Shown: piece by piece, positions 19,601 to 31,299 of the stretch
How the letters are laid out: each line of letters begins with the position of its first letter
Position numbering within the stretch: the first letter of the stretch is position 1
Origin: Apus apus
Taxonomy: Eukaryota > Chordata > Aves > Apodiformes > Apodidae
Length of the DNA: 64,000 bases
Assembly: GCF_020740795.1 (NCBI RefSeq)
Contig: NC_067287.1
Span: forward strand, 9,997,501 to 10,061,500
Direction: 5' to 3'
Notes under the pieces: model-generated
Seen by the model: only the letters and a program-made list of their open reading frames with translations
Database searches by the model: none
Told to the model about the DNA's origin: nothing
Program-made: the position numbers and the translations under genes

Positions 19601-22600
19601 CTTACAAACTTTTTTTTTTTAACTTTCCTCTTCAAGCCGTTATTTCTACTGTATAATCTAAAGACTTCTACAGGGGTTGATAATAATTTCCTTATCTAGG
19701 AGTTTTCAAATGAACTTGAAAGCAGACTTGGAAATACTGTAAATACTAAGGTGAAGAAGACTTCTCCAGACAAGGCTAGCCAAGGCACAGGTAAGCTTGT
19801 TTCACAGAAGTTGTGTGCCTGGTGGATTTCTTAATTATTTTAAATATTCCAGAGAATGCATTCATTATGGATACTTAAATATTCCTTTGAGCATGTCATC
19901 CCTGAAATCCAAGAACAGTCAAAATGGCTGATGTAAAGACAGCATATAGTATTTTCATGCTGTCTGTCTAATGTCAAAACAGTGTTGGAGATGCTAAGAA
20001 AACAAGCATACCTGTGATTCATGATCTGGATAATGCCCCTACAAATCAGGGTTTTTCTTTTATTGCTGCAGAACTTAATTAGATTGTGAACAGGTGGGTG
20101 CCTTCCTATATCCTGGGAAAGCAGTTGAGTTCCTAGTTATGTCTTAAACTGGCTTATTTGGAATACTCTTAAATCTTTTACACATTCAGGAGAACAGCAA
20201 AACCAAGCTGAAATATCTTTGGTGTTATCTAGCCTAATGGAACTGCGGAGTGTAGAAAGTGAGTTAGAGTTTGAAAACTTAATTAAGTTTTTACAAATAA
20301 CACATAGGTAAAAAGTTCCTGTCATGCAATAGAGAACCTGCCTGAAAACTGATACAGGGGAGCAAGAGGGTGAGACTTGGAAACTTTGCCACTCTCTTAG
20401 CTGGGAGTTTTGCAAAGGCTTGGATAATACAGTGAGTCAAAGTATTGTCTGTGTACCATGTGTGCAGCAGAGCAAGGTTTTTTTTTCTGTCACCTCAGCA
20501 TGAATAACAACAATGGGAATAGGTGAAGGTTGATCAGAGACCCTTGTGAGAAGGAATGATTTTCAGTTAACGCATCTGGCAGTCCTCTTTGCAGACTGTG
20601 TCTGGAGGCAAACTGTGGTCTCTGTAGGTGTTGTACCCATGAAGAAGTCCCTTATCTTGTACCTCCTTGCTCCCCTTCTGCTCAGGGTCTGTATTTCTTC
20701 CCTGCAGCTTCCTCGGGTACCTCTTCAACGGCAGCACAGGGTGTACACGAAGTGACGATTGGCTCCGTCGTGTTCCAGGTGGCAGAGGGTGATATTACCA
20801 AGGAAGAGACAGATGTCATTGTAAACGTAACAAACCAAACCTTCAACCTCAAAACAGGTAATTTAGTTGGTATTATGTGTGAAAACAGTAGGTGTGGTTG
20901 GAAGGTCTAGGTAAGGAGAGTAGAAAGTATTTTTTTTCAATGCTTCAAACCCTTTTGTGTCGAAGTGTAGTTTCTGTTTTGCTTCTTAGGGTCCAAATGT
21001 TCCATTAGTAAGTGCCTGAACCTTCCTTTTCCTTGCTAATGTGTTACAGGCTGGCATGTTTATGATTCTAGGGAAACTAGAAATATTATGTTCTCCTTTT
21101 AATAGAAGCTTTTTATAGACCATCTCTCAGACTAAAAGAGAAGTTAGGTGCTTTAGACATCACTATTCAATTTAAAGCGCTAGCTGAAAATGTAGGCAAG
21201 AGTGCTTTTCAGTTGTAACATGTACTGTTATCAGGATCGAAGTATTTTTAGATATTATGTGGTACATGGTTCTGCCTCAGAGGGGACTTCAACAGCATTA
21301 ACAGTAGTAACAGTGGAGTCTTGTTTCTTCTTATTTAAGGTGTCTCTAAAGCAATTCTGAGTGGTGCTGGAAAAGAAGTTGAAATGGAATGTGCTCAACT
21401 AGGTATGGTACAACACTTCTGACTTCCTTTCTGCAGGTGATCATGTGTGTCAAGGAACCTGTTGGAATCCTTTCTCAGTGCCTACTGTGTATGCATCCAT
21501 CTTATGCACTGTGTTTACATCAGCTAGTTTTTAATCAGTTAACATGATATTTGTAAAAATCTTCAAGAAGAGAGGGCTTCTAGGCGTATGTAAAGAACTG
21601 CACCCTCTTATTCCAATAAAGGTTTCCTTTATGAAAACAAATCAAGTCTACACCAAACAGAGCCATGAGCAAGGGATGGTGTTGACAGCAGTGTTAACAG
21701 GGAAGCCATACCTCATTGGAAGCAACTGTCTATCTGCAACTCCTTTTGTCATTCCCAAGTGAGAAAATGTTTGCTTTAACTAGCAACACACTACCACATC
21801 CTCTGTGTCACCAAGGAGGAAGACTGCTGAAGCTGAGTTGCTGCCTCAGAGGAGACATTTATTTAAACTGGAAGAGGGTAGATTTTGGTTAGACATAAGG
21901 AAGAAGTTCTTTAGTGTGAGGGTGGTGAGACACTGGAGCAGGTTGCCCAGGGAGGCTGTGGATGTCTCATGCTTGGAAGTGTTCACAGCCAGGTTGGATT
22001 GGGCTCTTGAGAAACCTGGCCTAGCGGGAGGTGTCCCTGCCTATGCAAGGGGGTTGGAACTAGATGATCTTTAAGGTCCCTTCTAACCCAACCCATTCTG
22101 TGATTTTTGTGGTTTGTAGACCAAATTCAGCTAGTGAACAGCAGATAAAATGAATGAGGAATAAGGAGGGCAAGTATGGGGTTTAAAACACCATAAAATA
22201 AGGGAAGTGGGTGTGAAGCTGGTGTAGAGGTCAGCTCAGAAAACCAACCCAAGGAAAAGAAGTATGTGGAGGAGATAAAAGGTAAGCCTGTTGTTCAGGC
22301 CAAGAGGGTAATTCAGGCTAGGTAGCCTGAGGGTAGATTGCATGCTTGTGTATTCATGAAGACAGAGTGTAGTACTAGTCTGCATGAAGTTCTTCAAGCC
22401 TGCAGGGCAAACCTGACAAATAAAACCCCACAAAATTTATCTGTCAAATGTGGCAAATATTTTACAAACTTAAAATGTATCCGTATGCTTTGAAGGTGAA
22501 AATAGAGAGAGGAGGTTGCACAGTTTGTGGGAGACTTGAAGCTTATCCTGGGGCATATTTGTCATAACTTCTTATCTCTTAATGAGGATTACTGCACATA

Positions 22601-25600
22601 TATATTGTGGATAATTGTTGATTGGATATGTTCTCCTACTTACGTTTCAGGTGCACAACCTAACATGACCTATATCACCACCCAAGCAGGAAACCTGCCA
22701 TGCAAAAAAATAATTCATTTTGTTGCCCAAAATGATATCAAGGTGCTAGTCTCCACAGTGCTTCAGGAGTGTGAATCACAGCAGTACACCTCTGTCACCT
22801 TCCCAGCAATTGGAACAGGTCTGTCTCCCTTTTGAAATGGTTCAATGCCCGTGATTTGGCTGATCTCACACTTAAAGGGATGGGTTTGATGTATCTGGAG
22901 GGGTTATTCTTTGGTGAAAATACATTCAGAAGCTGCAAGCTTTCAAACTGTTACCAGAAGCTCATGAAGACCTAGAAAGCTTTACTCCTTGCAGCCAGCT
23001 AGTGTGTAGAGGGTGCGAGTGCTCAAGAGCCAACACTTTCTTGCTCACAGGGATTCAAAGGTATGCCTGTACTCCCTGGAGTATCATAAACATTTGTCAC
23101 AGGAGCCTGGTATGTGTGGGCAGCTCATCAGAGAATATCCAGGGAGCTATTTCTGTACTGCTGAAATCAGTAGCTGGTGCAACTCTAGTGAACACTGTAA
23201 AAATAGAGTTGATATGGATGGAACATGAACCTGTCGAAAAGATCAGATTGTCCCTTTTTCTTGCTATTTTGAGTTAGATCAGTAGAAATCCCCAGAGTGA
23301 TATAATGCAGAACTGGGCCCAATGCAAGCAGGGACCTCTTGCATGAATAAAACTAGACTTGTTTTTTGGGCAAGGAGTTGGCTACTGGGGCATTGAACCA
23401 AGCAGTATATTCCACATCATAACCTGATCAGTTGCCACGTCAGCTAAAGTAAACTTCCATTTTTCCCTTGCTGGAAAAGTGGTCTTGAACCTCCTTTTCC
23501 TGATAGATAGAAACCTTTGCTGAACAGCCAGCCTGAAGTTATTGCTGACTTGTTTGTCATCCAAGTGATTGTAGGTATGTTCATAACTGTTCTTTTAAAG
23601 ATGTTTTAACCATTTGTAACAGTTTCATTAATGCTTTTTAAAGGCAAAATGTTTGTAATTTTTTTCAGGTGAGGCAGGCCGTGATCCTGCTGCAGTGGCT
23701 GATGACATGATAGATGCAGTAACTGATTTTGCAAAAAATAACTCTGCTCCCTCTGTGAAAACTGTCAAGATTGTCATCTTTCAGCCACATCTTCTGAGCG
23801 TGTTCCACAAAAGCATGCAGAAAAAAGAAAGTTATGCTAAAACAGTAGCCAGATCAATCCTTTCCAAGATAACATGTAAGTAGATGTCACTTAAACACAG
23901 GATGTAGATCAATTTGTTTAGCACCAGCTGATAATGGTGAATATTAATTACAACATTGTTGTATTTCGATGTAGCATTTTTGAGCCCGGAGAAACCTTCT
24001 CCAAAGGAAAAACCCAAAGCAATCTTGGAAAAGAAAATCGACGTGGCTGTCGTGCAGATTTGTGGTGAAAACAAACAGAAAGTGGAAGAAGCTGAAAGCT
24101 GGTTGAAAAGTGCAATTTTAGATCAACAGTTTGAAAAAAACATCACAGATGAGGCTATCTTTCATTTTGGTGAAGCAGAGAGTGAAGAACTGTGTGACCT
24201 ACAAAAGAAACTGAAGATTGCTCTTTGTTTGGATGGTGCTTCTATTCAAATTTCAGGTTTTATAAAAGATGTCTTGACTGCTTATTCAGCTGTTCTAGAC
24301 ATGATCCACCGGGTAAAAGCAGCTAAACAGGAAGAGATCAGTGCAGGACTTTTGCAAAACTTAATTGAGTGGAAATATTTTAAAAACGATTCCTACGTGC
24401 CCTTCGACAGTCGCACAAACATGCGCTTGGAAGATGCTTTTGTGAGGAAGCAGGATGATGTTTCAGTCTTAATTGGTGGGAAAAAATACACAGTGAATAT
24501 AGAAGCTAAGCAGGCTGTGAATGACAAAGGAAAATGTATCTCCATCATACGTGTGGATAAAGCTGAAGGTGCGTAAAAGCGTCTTGGCCGCCTGACGTTC
24601 TCGTGTTAAAACCAGGCTGCATCCAGCCTAGTAGAAGTAAGAAATGGCAAAAGAGTATGCAAAATACTGTTAGAAGCTTTGTGCAGGTTTCTTTCTTGAG
24701 AACGTAGAAAGGAACTGAATTGGGGAACAAATAAAGGAATCTGTCACAATTTAGGCCCCGCCAGTAAGAATGATGCCTCACTCGCCCCCCTTCCCCACTG
24801 TGGGACAGAGAGGAGAAAATCCAACTTAAGAGCTCATGAGTGGAGGTAAGGACTGAGGTTTTCTCCTCAGTTATGGTCACAGACAAAATAGACAGGCTCA
24901 ACTTGGGTAGAAAAAAATATAATCAATTTGCCAGAAGAGGAGAAAAAAAAAAAGGGGGGGAGGGGGAGGGAGAAAGTCCAAAACTTTAATACCTTCCACC
25001 CACACCTCCCTTCTTCCTGGGCCCAAATTACTTCACTCATTATGGGGTGTGGGGGTTTAAGATCAGTTCATCACACATTGATTCTGCTGCTCCTTCCTCC
25101 TCAGGGGGAGGACTCCTCACAGCCTTCACTGTTCCACTCTGGGGTCCCTACCATCAGAAAGTCCTTCATGAACCTCTCTGACATGAGTCCTTCCTGCGAG
25201 GTGTAGTCTTTCAGGAACCATCTGCTCTAGTGTGGGCTTCCCACAGAGTCATGGCCTGCTTTGGGAATCATCACCTTTCCCAGTGCAGACTCCTCCACAG
25301 CTGCAGATCCACATCTGCCCCACCATGGTCCTTCACGGACTGCTCCATCATGGTCCTTCATGGGCTGCAGGGGTCAGCCTGCCATTTCACTACAGGCTGT
25401 GGGAAATCTCTGCTCGGGCACCTCTTCCCCATCCTTCCTCACCAGCCTTGGTATCTGCTCTGGCTTTGCTCCCCCCTCCCTCTCCTTTGCCCTGCAGCTC
25501 TTTTTGCAGTTTTGTTTTCCCTTTCTCGAATGTGTCACTTGCGGAGGCACATCCAGCTTCCCTATCTAATCAGCTTGGCCTTGGCCAGAGGCAGGACTGG

Positions 25601-28600
25601 AATTAGAGCCAGGGAAGCTTCCAGCAGCTTCTCACAGGGGTCACCCCTGTGGCCCCCCCCCACTACCAAAACCCTGCTGCACTAACCCAAACAGAATCCT
25701 GCTGCTACTTAAAATTTCCTGAAATGTAGGTGATGTGTTCTGAAGTTCTTAACAGGCTTAGTGGCAATAATTAGGTATTTGTAGCAGTTGTCATTCTAGA
25801 TCTCAGCTCACTTCTCTTCTTGAGATGTACCCTCTTCCATTTATTTCTGGTTGTTTACAATATAAGGACCTACCTTTTTCTTCATCCATGCAGGGCTTTT
25901 CCCTGTGTGTTATTTTTCTTTATCCTGCTGTGACTCAGTTTTACAGGGGCATATTTTATATGGGGAACAACTTTTTTGTCCACTTAATGCTTGATAGTGA
26001 AAGTGGACAGGTTTAAGTAACTGTGTAGCTCCCTGTGCCTTAGTGATGCCTCCTGCATGTATTTTCAGTTTCTTATTTTTTGTTCACATACCAAAAAGTG
26101 TCACATATCAAAAAAGCTTCGTGCTTCTAATTGAGGGAGCTACAAGGCTGGATGTCTGTAGCATATGCATCAGCCAGTGTTACTGTTTGAAAAACAGCTA
26201 GATATTAGGCCTTGCATGAAATGAGAGAAGAAAGGGAAGACTGCTTTTTGGATGAAGGGTGTATTCTTGAGCTTTTTAATTTAAACCCTTCCTTGTTCAG
26301 ATGCTTTGCTTCTAGTCTCCTAGTTGTTGAGAATTAACTACTCAGTAGTTATTGCATTTACTCCATGTCCTTGAAAACTTGATTTGCAGGGATGGGTACT
26401 TGTAAAACATGTTGCAAAGGATCCCTCTTCAGCTGTGAAGAACAGATTTGTCTGGAAACTACCAATTCAGGCACACATTGCAGTACACACTAGAGATAAG
26501 CTAGGTGTGGGGGTTTTTAGAAGGGTTTCTACCAGGGCATATTTCATTTTAAGCAGAGGATTTGGGTAAATATGCTTGATTATGTTTCTTCTGCAGATCA
26601 AGAGTCAACAATGCTCCCTGCAACGTGGGATGATATGCAAAACCAGCAACTCAAACTAGTGGAACTAAGACCAGAAATGAGCGAATATAAAGATGTGCAG
26701 GAAAGGTTTCTGAAGACATGTCAGTCATTTAAAATTGAAAAGGTAGAAGTGTGTCACCATTTCTGTGCATAAAAACTTTGATAATACATGATGAAGGATA
26801 CCAATATCAGTGGAAAGATAAACTGTACTAGGACTTCTCAAGTTGAACAAGTCTTTATGGCTAACTCTAATGAGCATCAATTTAATGTTGCAGTCCAGGT
26901 ATTTGGAACAACTTCTAAGCAGTAGCTGCTGCAGCACCAAGGGAGAATGCTCTTTCTTTAAATCATTTATAGTGGAGCATAGCATTTGCTTGCTTAAGCC
27001 ATGTGTCCTTTATGGGTAGGCATGTCATCTGTGCTCCACAAATCTGCAAACCTGTTCTAGATTGTTTCCCATGGAGTGTTTCTGTTGTGTTTTGGGCTAA
27101 GTTCTGCTGTCCATCATGCCAAAGTTTGGAGTGATTTGGCTAACTTCATAATCTGGTATGCCTGCACTGGAGCTAGGAGGAGAATCTTGGAAGTAGATTG
27201 AATTGTTGATACACCAATGTTTTATGTGACAGCAACGGTCTCTCTCTCTGCTTTCAAACTTTGCAGATTGAAAGGGTACAGAACCCATATTTTTGGAAGG
27301 CCTACCAAATAAAAAAGCGTGAAATGGATAGCAAAAACGGTAACAGGAATAACGAGAAATTTCTGTTTCATGGGACAAGTAAGGAGTCATTAACCTTAAT
27401 TAACAACCGTGGATTTAACCGGAGCTACGCTGGGATGCACGGTAATGTGAACTTCATAGAATAGAATCATAGAATGATAGAACTATTCAGGTTGGAAAAG
27501 ACCTTTGGGATCACCGAGTCCAACCATCATCCCTACTCTACAAAGTTCTCCCCTAAACCACATCCACCAACACCACATCCAGATGACCCTTAAACACATC
27601 CAGGGATGGTGACTCCTTCACCTCCCTGGGCAGCCTATCCCAGTGTCTGACCACTCTTTCTGTGAACAGTTTTTTCCTAATGTCCAGTCTAAACCTGCCC
27701 TGTTGCAGCTTGAAGCCATTCCCCCTTGTTCTGTTGCTAATGACCTGTGAAAAGAGTCCAGCACCAACCTCTCTGCAATTACCTTCCAAAACAACTCTTG
27801 TTTTCCTGAATAGGACTAGGGCTGGTTTGCCATGCCATTGGTATACTCCTGCCTTGTATGCAAAATTGTGTTTTGTTAAATCTCCCTATTGCAGATAAAA
27901 AGGAAAATTGTTGGGAGATTGTTACGGTTTAACCCACCAGGCAGCTAAACACTCCTCAGAATCAGAAGAAAGGTGAAACTCGTGAGCCGAGATAAAGACA
28001 GCTAAGTAGGGCAGAAAAGAAAGGGAAAATAATGATAAAAGAATGCACGAAATAAGCGATGCACAGTGCAGTTGCTCACCACCCACTAGCTGCTGCCCAG
28101 CCAGTGCCTGAGCAGCTGCTGCAGCCCCCCCAGTCAGCTCCCCTCAGTTTTATTGTTCAGCAATTGTATGGTATATAATATCCCTCTGGTCAGTAGGGGT
28201 CAGCTGTCCTGGCTGTGTCCCCTCCCAGCTTCTTGTGCACCCCCAGCCTCCTTCCTGGCAGGGCAGTATGAGAAGCTGAAAAGTCCTTGACTTAGTGTAA
28301 GCTCAGCAAGGACTGAAACATCAGCATGCTTATCAAGATAGTTCTCATCCTAAACCCAAACCACAGTGTCATACCAGCTACTAGGGAGAAAATTAAGTCT
28401 ATCCCAGCTGAAAGCAGGAGATACTCACAGGCTCTAAAGATGGCAGGTAAGTGATTGCTGCTACTGAAATGGTCACTAAGAATTGTTTTTCTGACTACAG
28501 CTGCCAACTATGGAAATGGAACGTACTTTGCTGTCGACGCTGCCTATTCTGCCCATGATGTCTACTCCAAACCTGATGCCAATGGGAAGAAGTACATGTA

Positions 28601-28790
28601 CATGGCTCGAGTCCTTGTTGGGGAATATTCTCAGGGGACAAAAGGATCAATTACTCCAGCAGCAAAAAATCCTAGTAACTCCATAGATCTGTTTGATAGT
28701 TCAACCGATAATGTAAACCAGCCAACCATGTTTATCATATTTAATGACATCCAAGCGTACCCAGAATACCTTATCACTTTCACTAAATAA
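7993..28790 (+). CDS. PARP14: PARP14-type mono-ADP-ribosyltransferase, copy A
   Basis: Coding exons: 7993-8185, 8301-8407, 8498-8531, 9466-9537, 10311-10505, 11615-11902, 13460-13696, 14386-16628, 18020-18250, 18529-18750, 19700-19790, 20708-20857, 21340-21402, 22651-22818, 23669-23875, 23975-24568, 26597-26742, 27267-27441 and 28501-28790. They sum to 5706 nt (1901 aa plus stop) and every junction keeps frame with GT-AG borders. Human PARP14 has 1801 aa. Order: N-terminal RRM-type segments (about 1-375), KH-type repeats (about 376-890), macrodomain 1 (about 890-1075), macro 2 (about 1124-1274), macro 3 (about 1310-1500), WWE region (about 1501-1698) and ART domain (about 1700-1901). The triad positions are H1782, Y1814 and M1882. 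Family role: mono-ADP-ribosylation in IL-4/STAT6 and interferon signalling and antiviral defence. The start is the ATG opening the MAGQRP...SGGGECE N-terminus typical of PARP14. Confidence 0.94.
11325..11470 (-). repeat. CR1 LINE 3' end fragment
   Basis: Reverse-complement CR1 terminus in the intron before exon 6 of copy A: GTGGGAAGGGACCTTAGAGA, TCATCTAGTTCCAACCCC and CCATCCAACCTGGCCTTGAA. Confidence 0.88.
14219..14345 (-). repeat. CR1 LINE 3' end fragment
   Basis: Reverse-complement CR1 terminus: GACTCATAGAATGGTTTGGG, TTGGAAGGGACCTTACACAT and CATCTAGATCCAACCCC. It ends only about 40 bp before the large KH/macro exon of copy A, next to that exon's polypyrimidine tract. Confidence 0.88.
14386..16628 (+). 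CDS. PARP14: PARP14 copy A large exon: KH-type repeats plus macrodomain 1
   Basis: This 2243-nt exon opens [20 protein letters not shown], equivalent to the human LDFNKMPLSVFPYY region. It encodes a string of KH-like alpha/beta repeats, then macrodomain 1. The ADP-ribose loop is intact: [10 protein letters not shown] (first Asn codon 16004-16006, residue 915) and HIGGLAEAL (16029-16055). Further macro signatures are [21 protein letters not shown] and [14 protein letters not shown]. In human PARP14 macro 1 acts on mono-ADP-ribose, and copy A keeps the residues expected for that. The exon ends ACA/GTAAGT. Confidence 0.93.
16629..18019. other. PARP14 copy A intron, no gene seen
   Basis: About 1.4 kb without recognisable coding sequence, RNA gene or named repeat. 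ORFs on both strands here lack family motifs. Confidence 0.55.
18020..19790 (+). CDS. PARP14: PARP14 copy A macrodomain 2 exons and linker
   Basis: Exons 18020-18250 and 18529-18750 encode macrodomain 2, and 19700-19790 encodes a short linker. The domain opens [12 protein letters not shown]; the Asn found here in human PARP14 (VVVNSV) and in copy B (VIVNSV) is Val (codon 18035-18037). Later motifs [10 protein letters not shown] and [15 protein letters not shown] are conserved. Macro 2 of PARP14 is an ADP-ribose-binding domain, so the Asn loss may weaken binding; this is an inference. Confidence 0.9.
20708..23875 (+). CDS. PARP14: PARP14 copy A macrodomain 3 exons
   Basis: Four exons (20708-20857, 21340-21402, 22651-22818 and 23669-23875) encode macrodomain 3. 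Visible motifs are [45 protein letters not shown] and [11 protein letters not shown]. The 63- and 168-nt exons have exactly the same length and phase in copy B. Macro 3 of PARP14 binds mono-ADP-ribosylated proteins. Confidence 0.91.
21860..22112 (+). repeat. CR1 LINE 3' end fragment
   Basis: Plus-strand CR1: AAACTGGAAGAGGGTAGATT, AGACATAAGGAAGAAGTTCT, GGTTGCCCAGGGAGGCTGTG and the terminal GATGATCTTTAAGGTCCCTT. It lies in the intron between the two middle macro 3 exons of copy A. The 89-aa ORF across it is CR1-derived. Confidence 0.92.
23975..24568 (+). CDS. PARP14: PARP14 copy A WWE-type exon
   Basis: A 594-nt exon joins [11 protein letters not shown] to a KH-like unit ([22 protein letters not shown]) and then a WWE-type region ([40 protein letters not shown]). 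WWE domains bind ADP-ribose chains or support protein contacts. The exon ends GAAG/GTGCGT in phase 1. Confidence 0.88.
24742..25693 (-). mobile_element. Solo LTR of an endogenous retrovirus, ERVL-like by TSD length
   Basis: A 952-bp block starts TGTCACAATT and ends ACCCAAACA (TG...CA), flanked by a 5-bp direct repeat GAATC (24737-24741 and 25694-25698). The interior, with repeated CATGGTCCTTCA/CTGCTCC motifs and ACTACCAAAACCC near one end, resembles a widespread avian LTR family that I recognise only from memory. The minus orientation is inferred from that resemblance. A 5-bp duplication is typical of ERVL-type integration. No internal viral genes are present. It lies in the copy A intron after the WWE exon, antisense to the gene. 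Confidence 0.65.
24935..24975 (+). repeat. Purine-only tract inside the LTR
   Basis: A run of A and G only (GAGGAGAAAAAAAAAAAAGG followed by long G runs). It is a candidate for slippage, triplex or G-quadruplex formation. Confidence 0.7.
26597..28790 (+). CDS. PARP14: PARP14 copy A catalytic (ART) domain exons
   Basis: Three exons (26597-26742, 27267-27441 and 28501-28790) encode the ART domain. The triad is H1782 in LFHGTS (codon 27369-27371), Y1814 in GNGTYFAV and M1882 in PTMFIIFND (codon 28728-28730). Human PARP14 has H-Y-L; the absence of the poly-ADP-ribosylation Glu predicts mono-ADP-ribosylation. The C-terminus [11 protein letters not shown] matches the family. An ERV solo LTR and a CR1 occupy the last intron. 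Confidence 0.93.
27456..27790 (-). repeat. CR1 LINE 3' end fragment
   Basis: About 335 bp of reverse-complement CR1: AGAATCATAGAATGATAGAA, TTCAGGTTGGAAAAGACCTT, CCTCCCTGGGCAGCCTATCC, and TTTTTTCCTAATGTCCAGTC. It starts about 15 bp after the donor of the penultimate copy A exon. Confidence 0.92.
27920..28416 (-). mobile_element. Solo LTR of an endogenous retrovirus, class II (ERVK-like) by TSD length
   Basis: A 497-bp block begins TGTTACGG and ends AAAGCA, flanked by a perfect 6-bp duplication GGAGAT (27914-27919 and 28417-28422). On the minus strand it carries a TATA-like stretch (28171-28181) followed by AATAAA (28149-28154), fixing the orientation. The GGGATAGACTTAATTTTCTC segment near its minus-strand start resembles a common passerine LTR family. 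Six-bp duplications are typical of class II elements. No internal region is present, so it arose by LTR-LTR recombination. It lies in the last copy A intron, 84 bp before the final exon. Confidence 0.78.
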
Positions 28791-29245
28791 GCATTTTGAT
28801 TGTAGCCAGGATGGCATGTCTTTCAGTCTTTGTGTAGGACAGAAGCACTTGTAACAAAATACGCAATGAAAACAAAAGGTTTAATCACATTAATTTCTTA
28901 AAGCCTGGTTACATTGAAGCAACCTCTGGCAATTTTTGATAGCACTAAAATAGATTGCTTGTTTGCACTCAGAGTAGCTGAGTGTATTTAACACTTGAAT
29001 TTGATATTCTAGTGAAAACTGCTGTTAGATTATGTATCAAGCCTTAATATTTTATTAGCCTTTCCATGCAGCCTTATGGCCATCCTAGTTGCAATAGAAG
29101 GTGGGAAGTGCTGGCAGACAATTGGAAGGGATCTTCTTTCAGCTGCTGACCACTTGATGTTGCATTTCTGATGGCTTTTTACTCTCTGTAAATGACAGTT
29201 TACATTGTGAATTATGATATAGTCATTTTCAATAAACTAATTGTA
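28791..29245 (+). promoter_or_regulatory. PARP14: PARP14 copy A 3' UTR and poly(A) signal
   Basis: The first canonical AATAAA after the stop codon is at 29231-29236, giving a 3' UTR of about 450 nt. Confidence 0.7.
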
Positions 29246-30470
29246 GTTAAGGGCTTGTGTTTGTCATTGGCTTTCAACCAATTAACTTGATGTCTCATAA
29301 ATACAAATTTGCTTGTTTTTTATACATTAATCCTTCCTAGCAGGTTAGTAAGAGGTATTACCAAAGAGTCTAGAAGTTGCTCTGCTCAAGTCAACTATAG
29401 CTGAGAGGGACAGGAAAGTAAATTTTGTGAAGTTGTTTCTATTGTCATATACAAGCTGCATCAGTCTTCTTGTAATCTTAAATGAATAGAGCAAAGAAAA
29501 GTCTGGAGAAGAGGGTGTGGGTTGCTAAAACTTTAATCAATAGAGTATTTGCAAAGGGGTGATCATTAACAAGCTGAAGTTTAGAGTTCTTTGTTGGAAG
29601 GGGGAAGCAAAGCAACATTATCTTCTTTGTGGCATGTTGATGGAATTAAAAAATTGTGCTTCTCACAGCCTTAGATATTTTAAGATCTTCCAGCAGAGTG
29701 ATGCAGCACTTCCAAATTCTAAAAACCCTTGGCCTCTTCTAAATGTGTCAGGTTTGACTTCTTTGGTTGGATGATCATGAGAAAATTTTCCAGTGCTTGC
29801 TTTATGGACTTAGGTTGCTATTACTGTAAAGTGTTATCATGGGTGGGTGTGTCCATGTGAGCAATAATAATTGCAGAGTAGACATTACCAGGTGACATGT
29901 TTTCTAGGGAAAGTGGTGTGAAATAACGTGAACCTGCAGCTATCTCACTAGAGCTATAACCATCCCGCCCCTGGGTCATTGTTGTGACAGTAGCCAGAGG
30001 TGACAACTTGGGGTGCCTTGCTGCAGCTGGTGGGTCAGTGGTAGCAGCCTGAACTTTCTCTCAAGGAGACAGTAATGCATCTGTTCTCAGCTTCACCACC
30101 ACCACAAGAAGCTGTGGAAAACACCAAGGTGTTTTTCCACCAGTGCTTCTATTACCGGTGCCAAGGGTGTCAAGCATGGGGAAGCCTGTAGCTCTGGCTT
30201 CTGTGCATGTGATGAGCAAGATGCTGCTTCCTCCAAATGAGTTTATTATAATCAAAAGGCTGGGGGGATTTGGAGGAGTACAAAGACACCTTGTTCCTCC
30301 ACCAGTGTGCTGGGCTTCCACCTCCCAGCACAGGGTGGAAGAAGACCTTTTGCAACATGAAGGTGAGCGCCTGAGACAGCTCTGGGTATTTTAGGAAATT
30401 CTGCTGTGGAAAGGAGTGTTAGGGTGCAGGTGTGCAGCTGGGACCAGAGGGTCAGCAAAGCTGACTTCCT
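29246..30470. other. Region between PARP14 copies, no gene seen
   Basis: Non-coding by inspection: only short ORFs without family signatures and no RNA gene recognised. Confidence 0.55.
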
Positions 30471-30625
30471 GGGACAGGTGAAGAGTTGGCCTGGGCCATA
30501 CGAGGAAAGGCTGAGAGAACTGGGTTTGTTCAGCCTTTAGAAAATAAGGCTTTGGGGAGACCTTGGCACCATGTTCCAGCACTTAAAGGGTGGCTACCAA
30601 GAGGATGAAGACTCCCTCTGTGAGA
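30471..30625 (+). repeat. CR1 LINE internal fragment
   Basis: Contains the CR1 segment ACGAGGAAAGGCTGAGAGAA, TGGGTTTGTTCAGCC, GGGGAGACCTT and CCAGCACTTAAAGGG. It lies upstream of two further CR1 pieces before copy B. Confidence 0.8.
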
Positions 30626-30877
30626 AACACCTATACTGCTAATAACATAGGCTCAGACATCTTCTCAGTAAAGCCCATTTTGTTTATGTTCATGCATGTG
30701 CACACTTAGCTTACTTTTTGATTCCTTAACCCCATCTGAGTTACCCCTCTCTTGTTTCTCCATTGCCTGGGCCTCCAAGCCTTACAGCCTATCTGGTACT
30801 CCTGAAGTTACCACCTGATGTCCTGCCCCTGTTTACCTTTTACCACACTCTGCCTCTATGGCTTCCTTAATTTTCAT

Positions 30878-30968
30878 AGAATCATAGAATCCTAGGCGTT
30901 GGAAGGGACCTCAAAAGATCATCTAGTCCAACCCCCCTGCCAGAGCAGGGTCATCTAGAGCACATCAC
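30878..30968 (-). repeat. CR1 LINE 3' end fragment
   Basis: Reverse-complement CR1 terminus: CATAGAATCATAGAATCCTA, GGCGTTGGAAGGGACCTCAA and GATCATCTAGTCCAACCCCC. Confidence 0.9.
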
Positions 30969-31299
30969 ACAGGAACAGGAAATTTTGTTTGTTTTTCCCT
31001 TTTCTGGTGGGGTTGCACCATTTTCTTGCCTTGAATGTGAGTATTTGACCAATGTTCTAACCACTGCTCTGCTATGAACTGGTTTTCTCTCACTCGAGCC
31101 CTGAGCAATGTTGCCTAAGCCTGGGATTGGATCCTATTTCTACCTAACACTTTCCTCTACAGTTACACCTAATGGAAAACGGCTTCAGCTGCTGCAGGAA
31201 CAGCACTAACTTCTCTCGCACCTCTTTACAAGCAGTCACCTCGAAAAGATGAGGGGGTAAGAGGTGCAAGCTATTCCCAGGGACATCATGCCTGGACAC

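Noticed and set aside
25230-25685. Open frames of 100-150 codons
   Set aside because: They lie wholly within the LTR at 24742-25693 and match no coding family.
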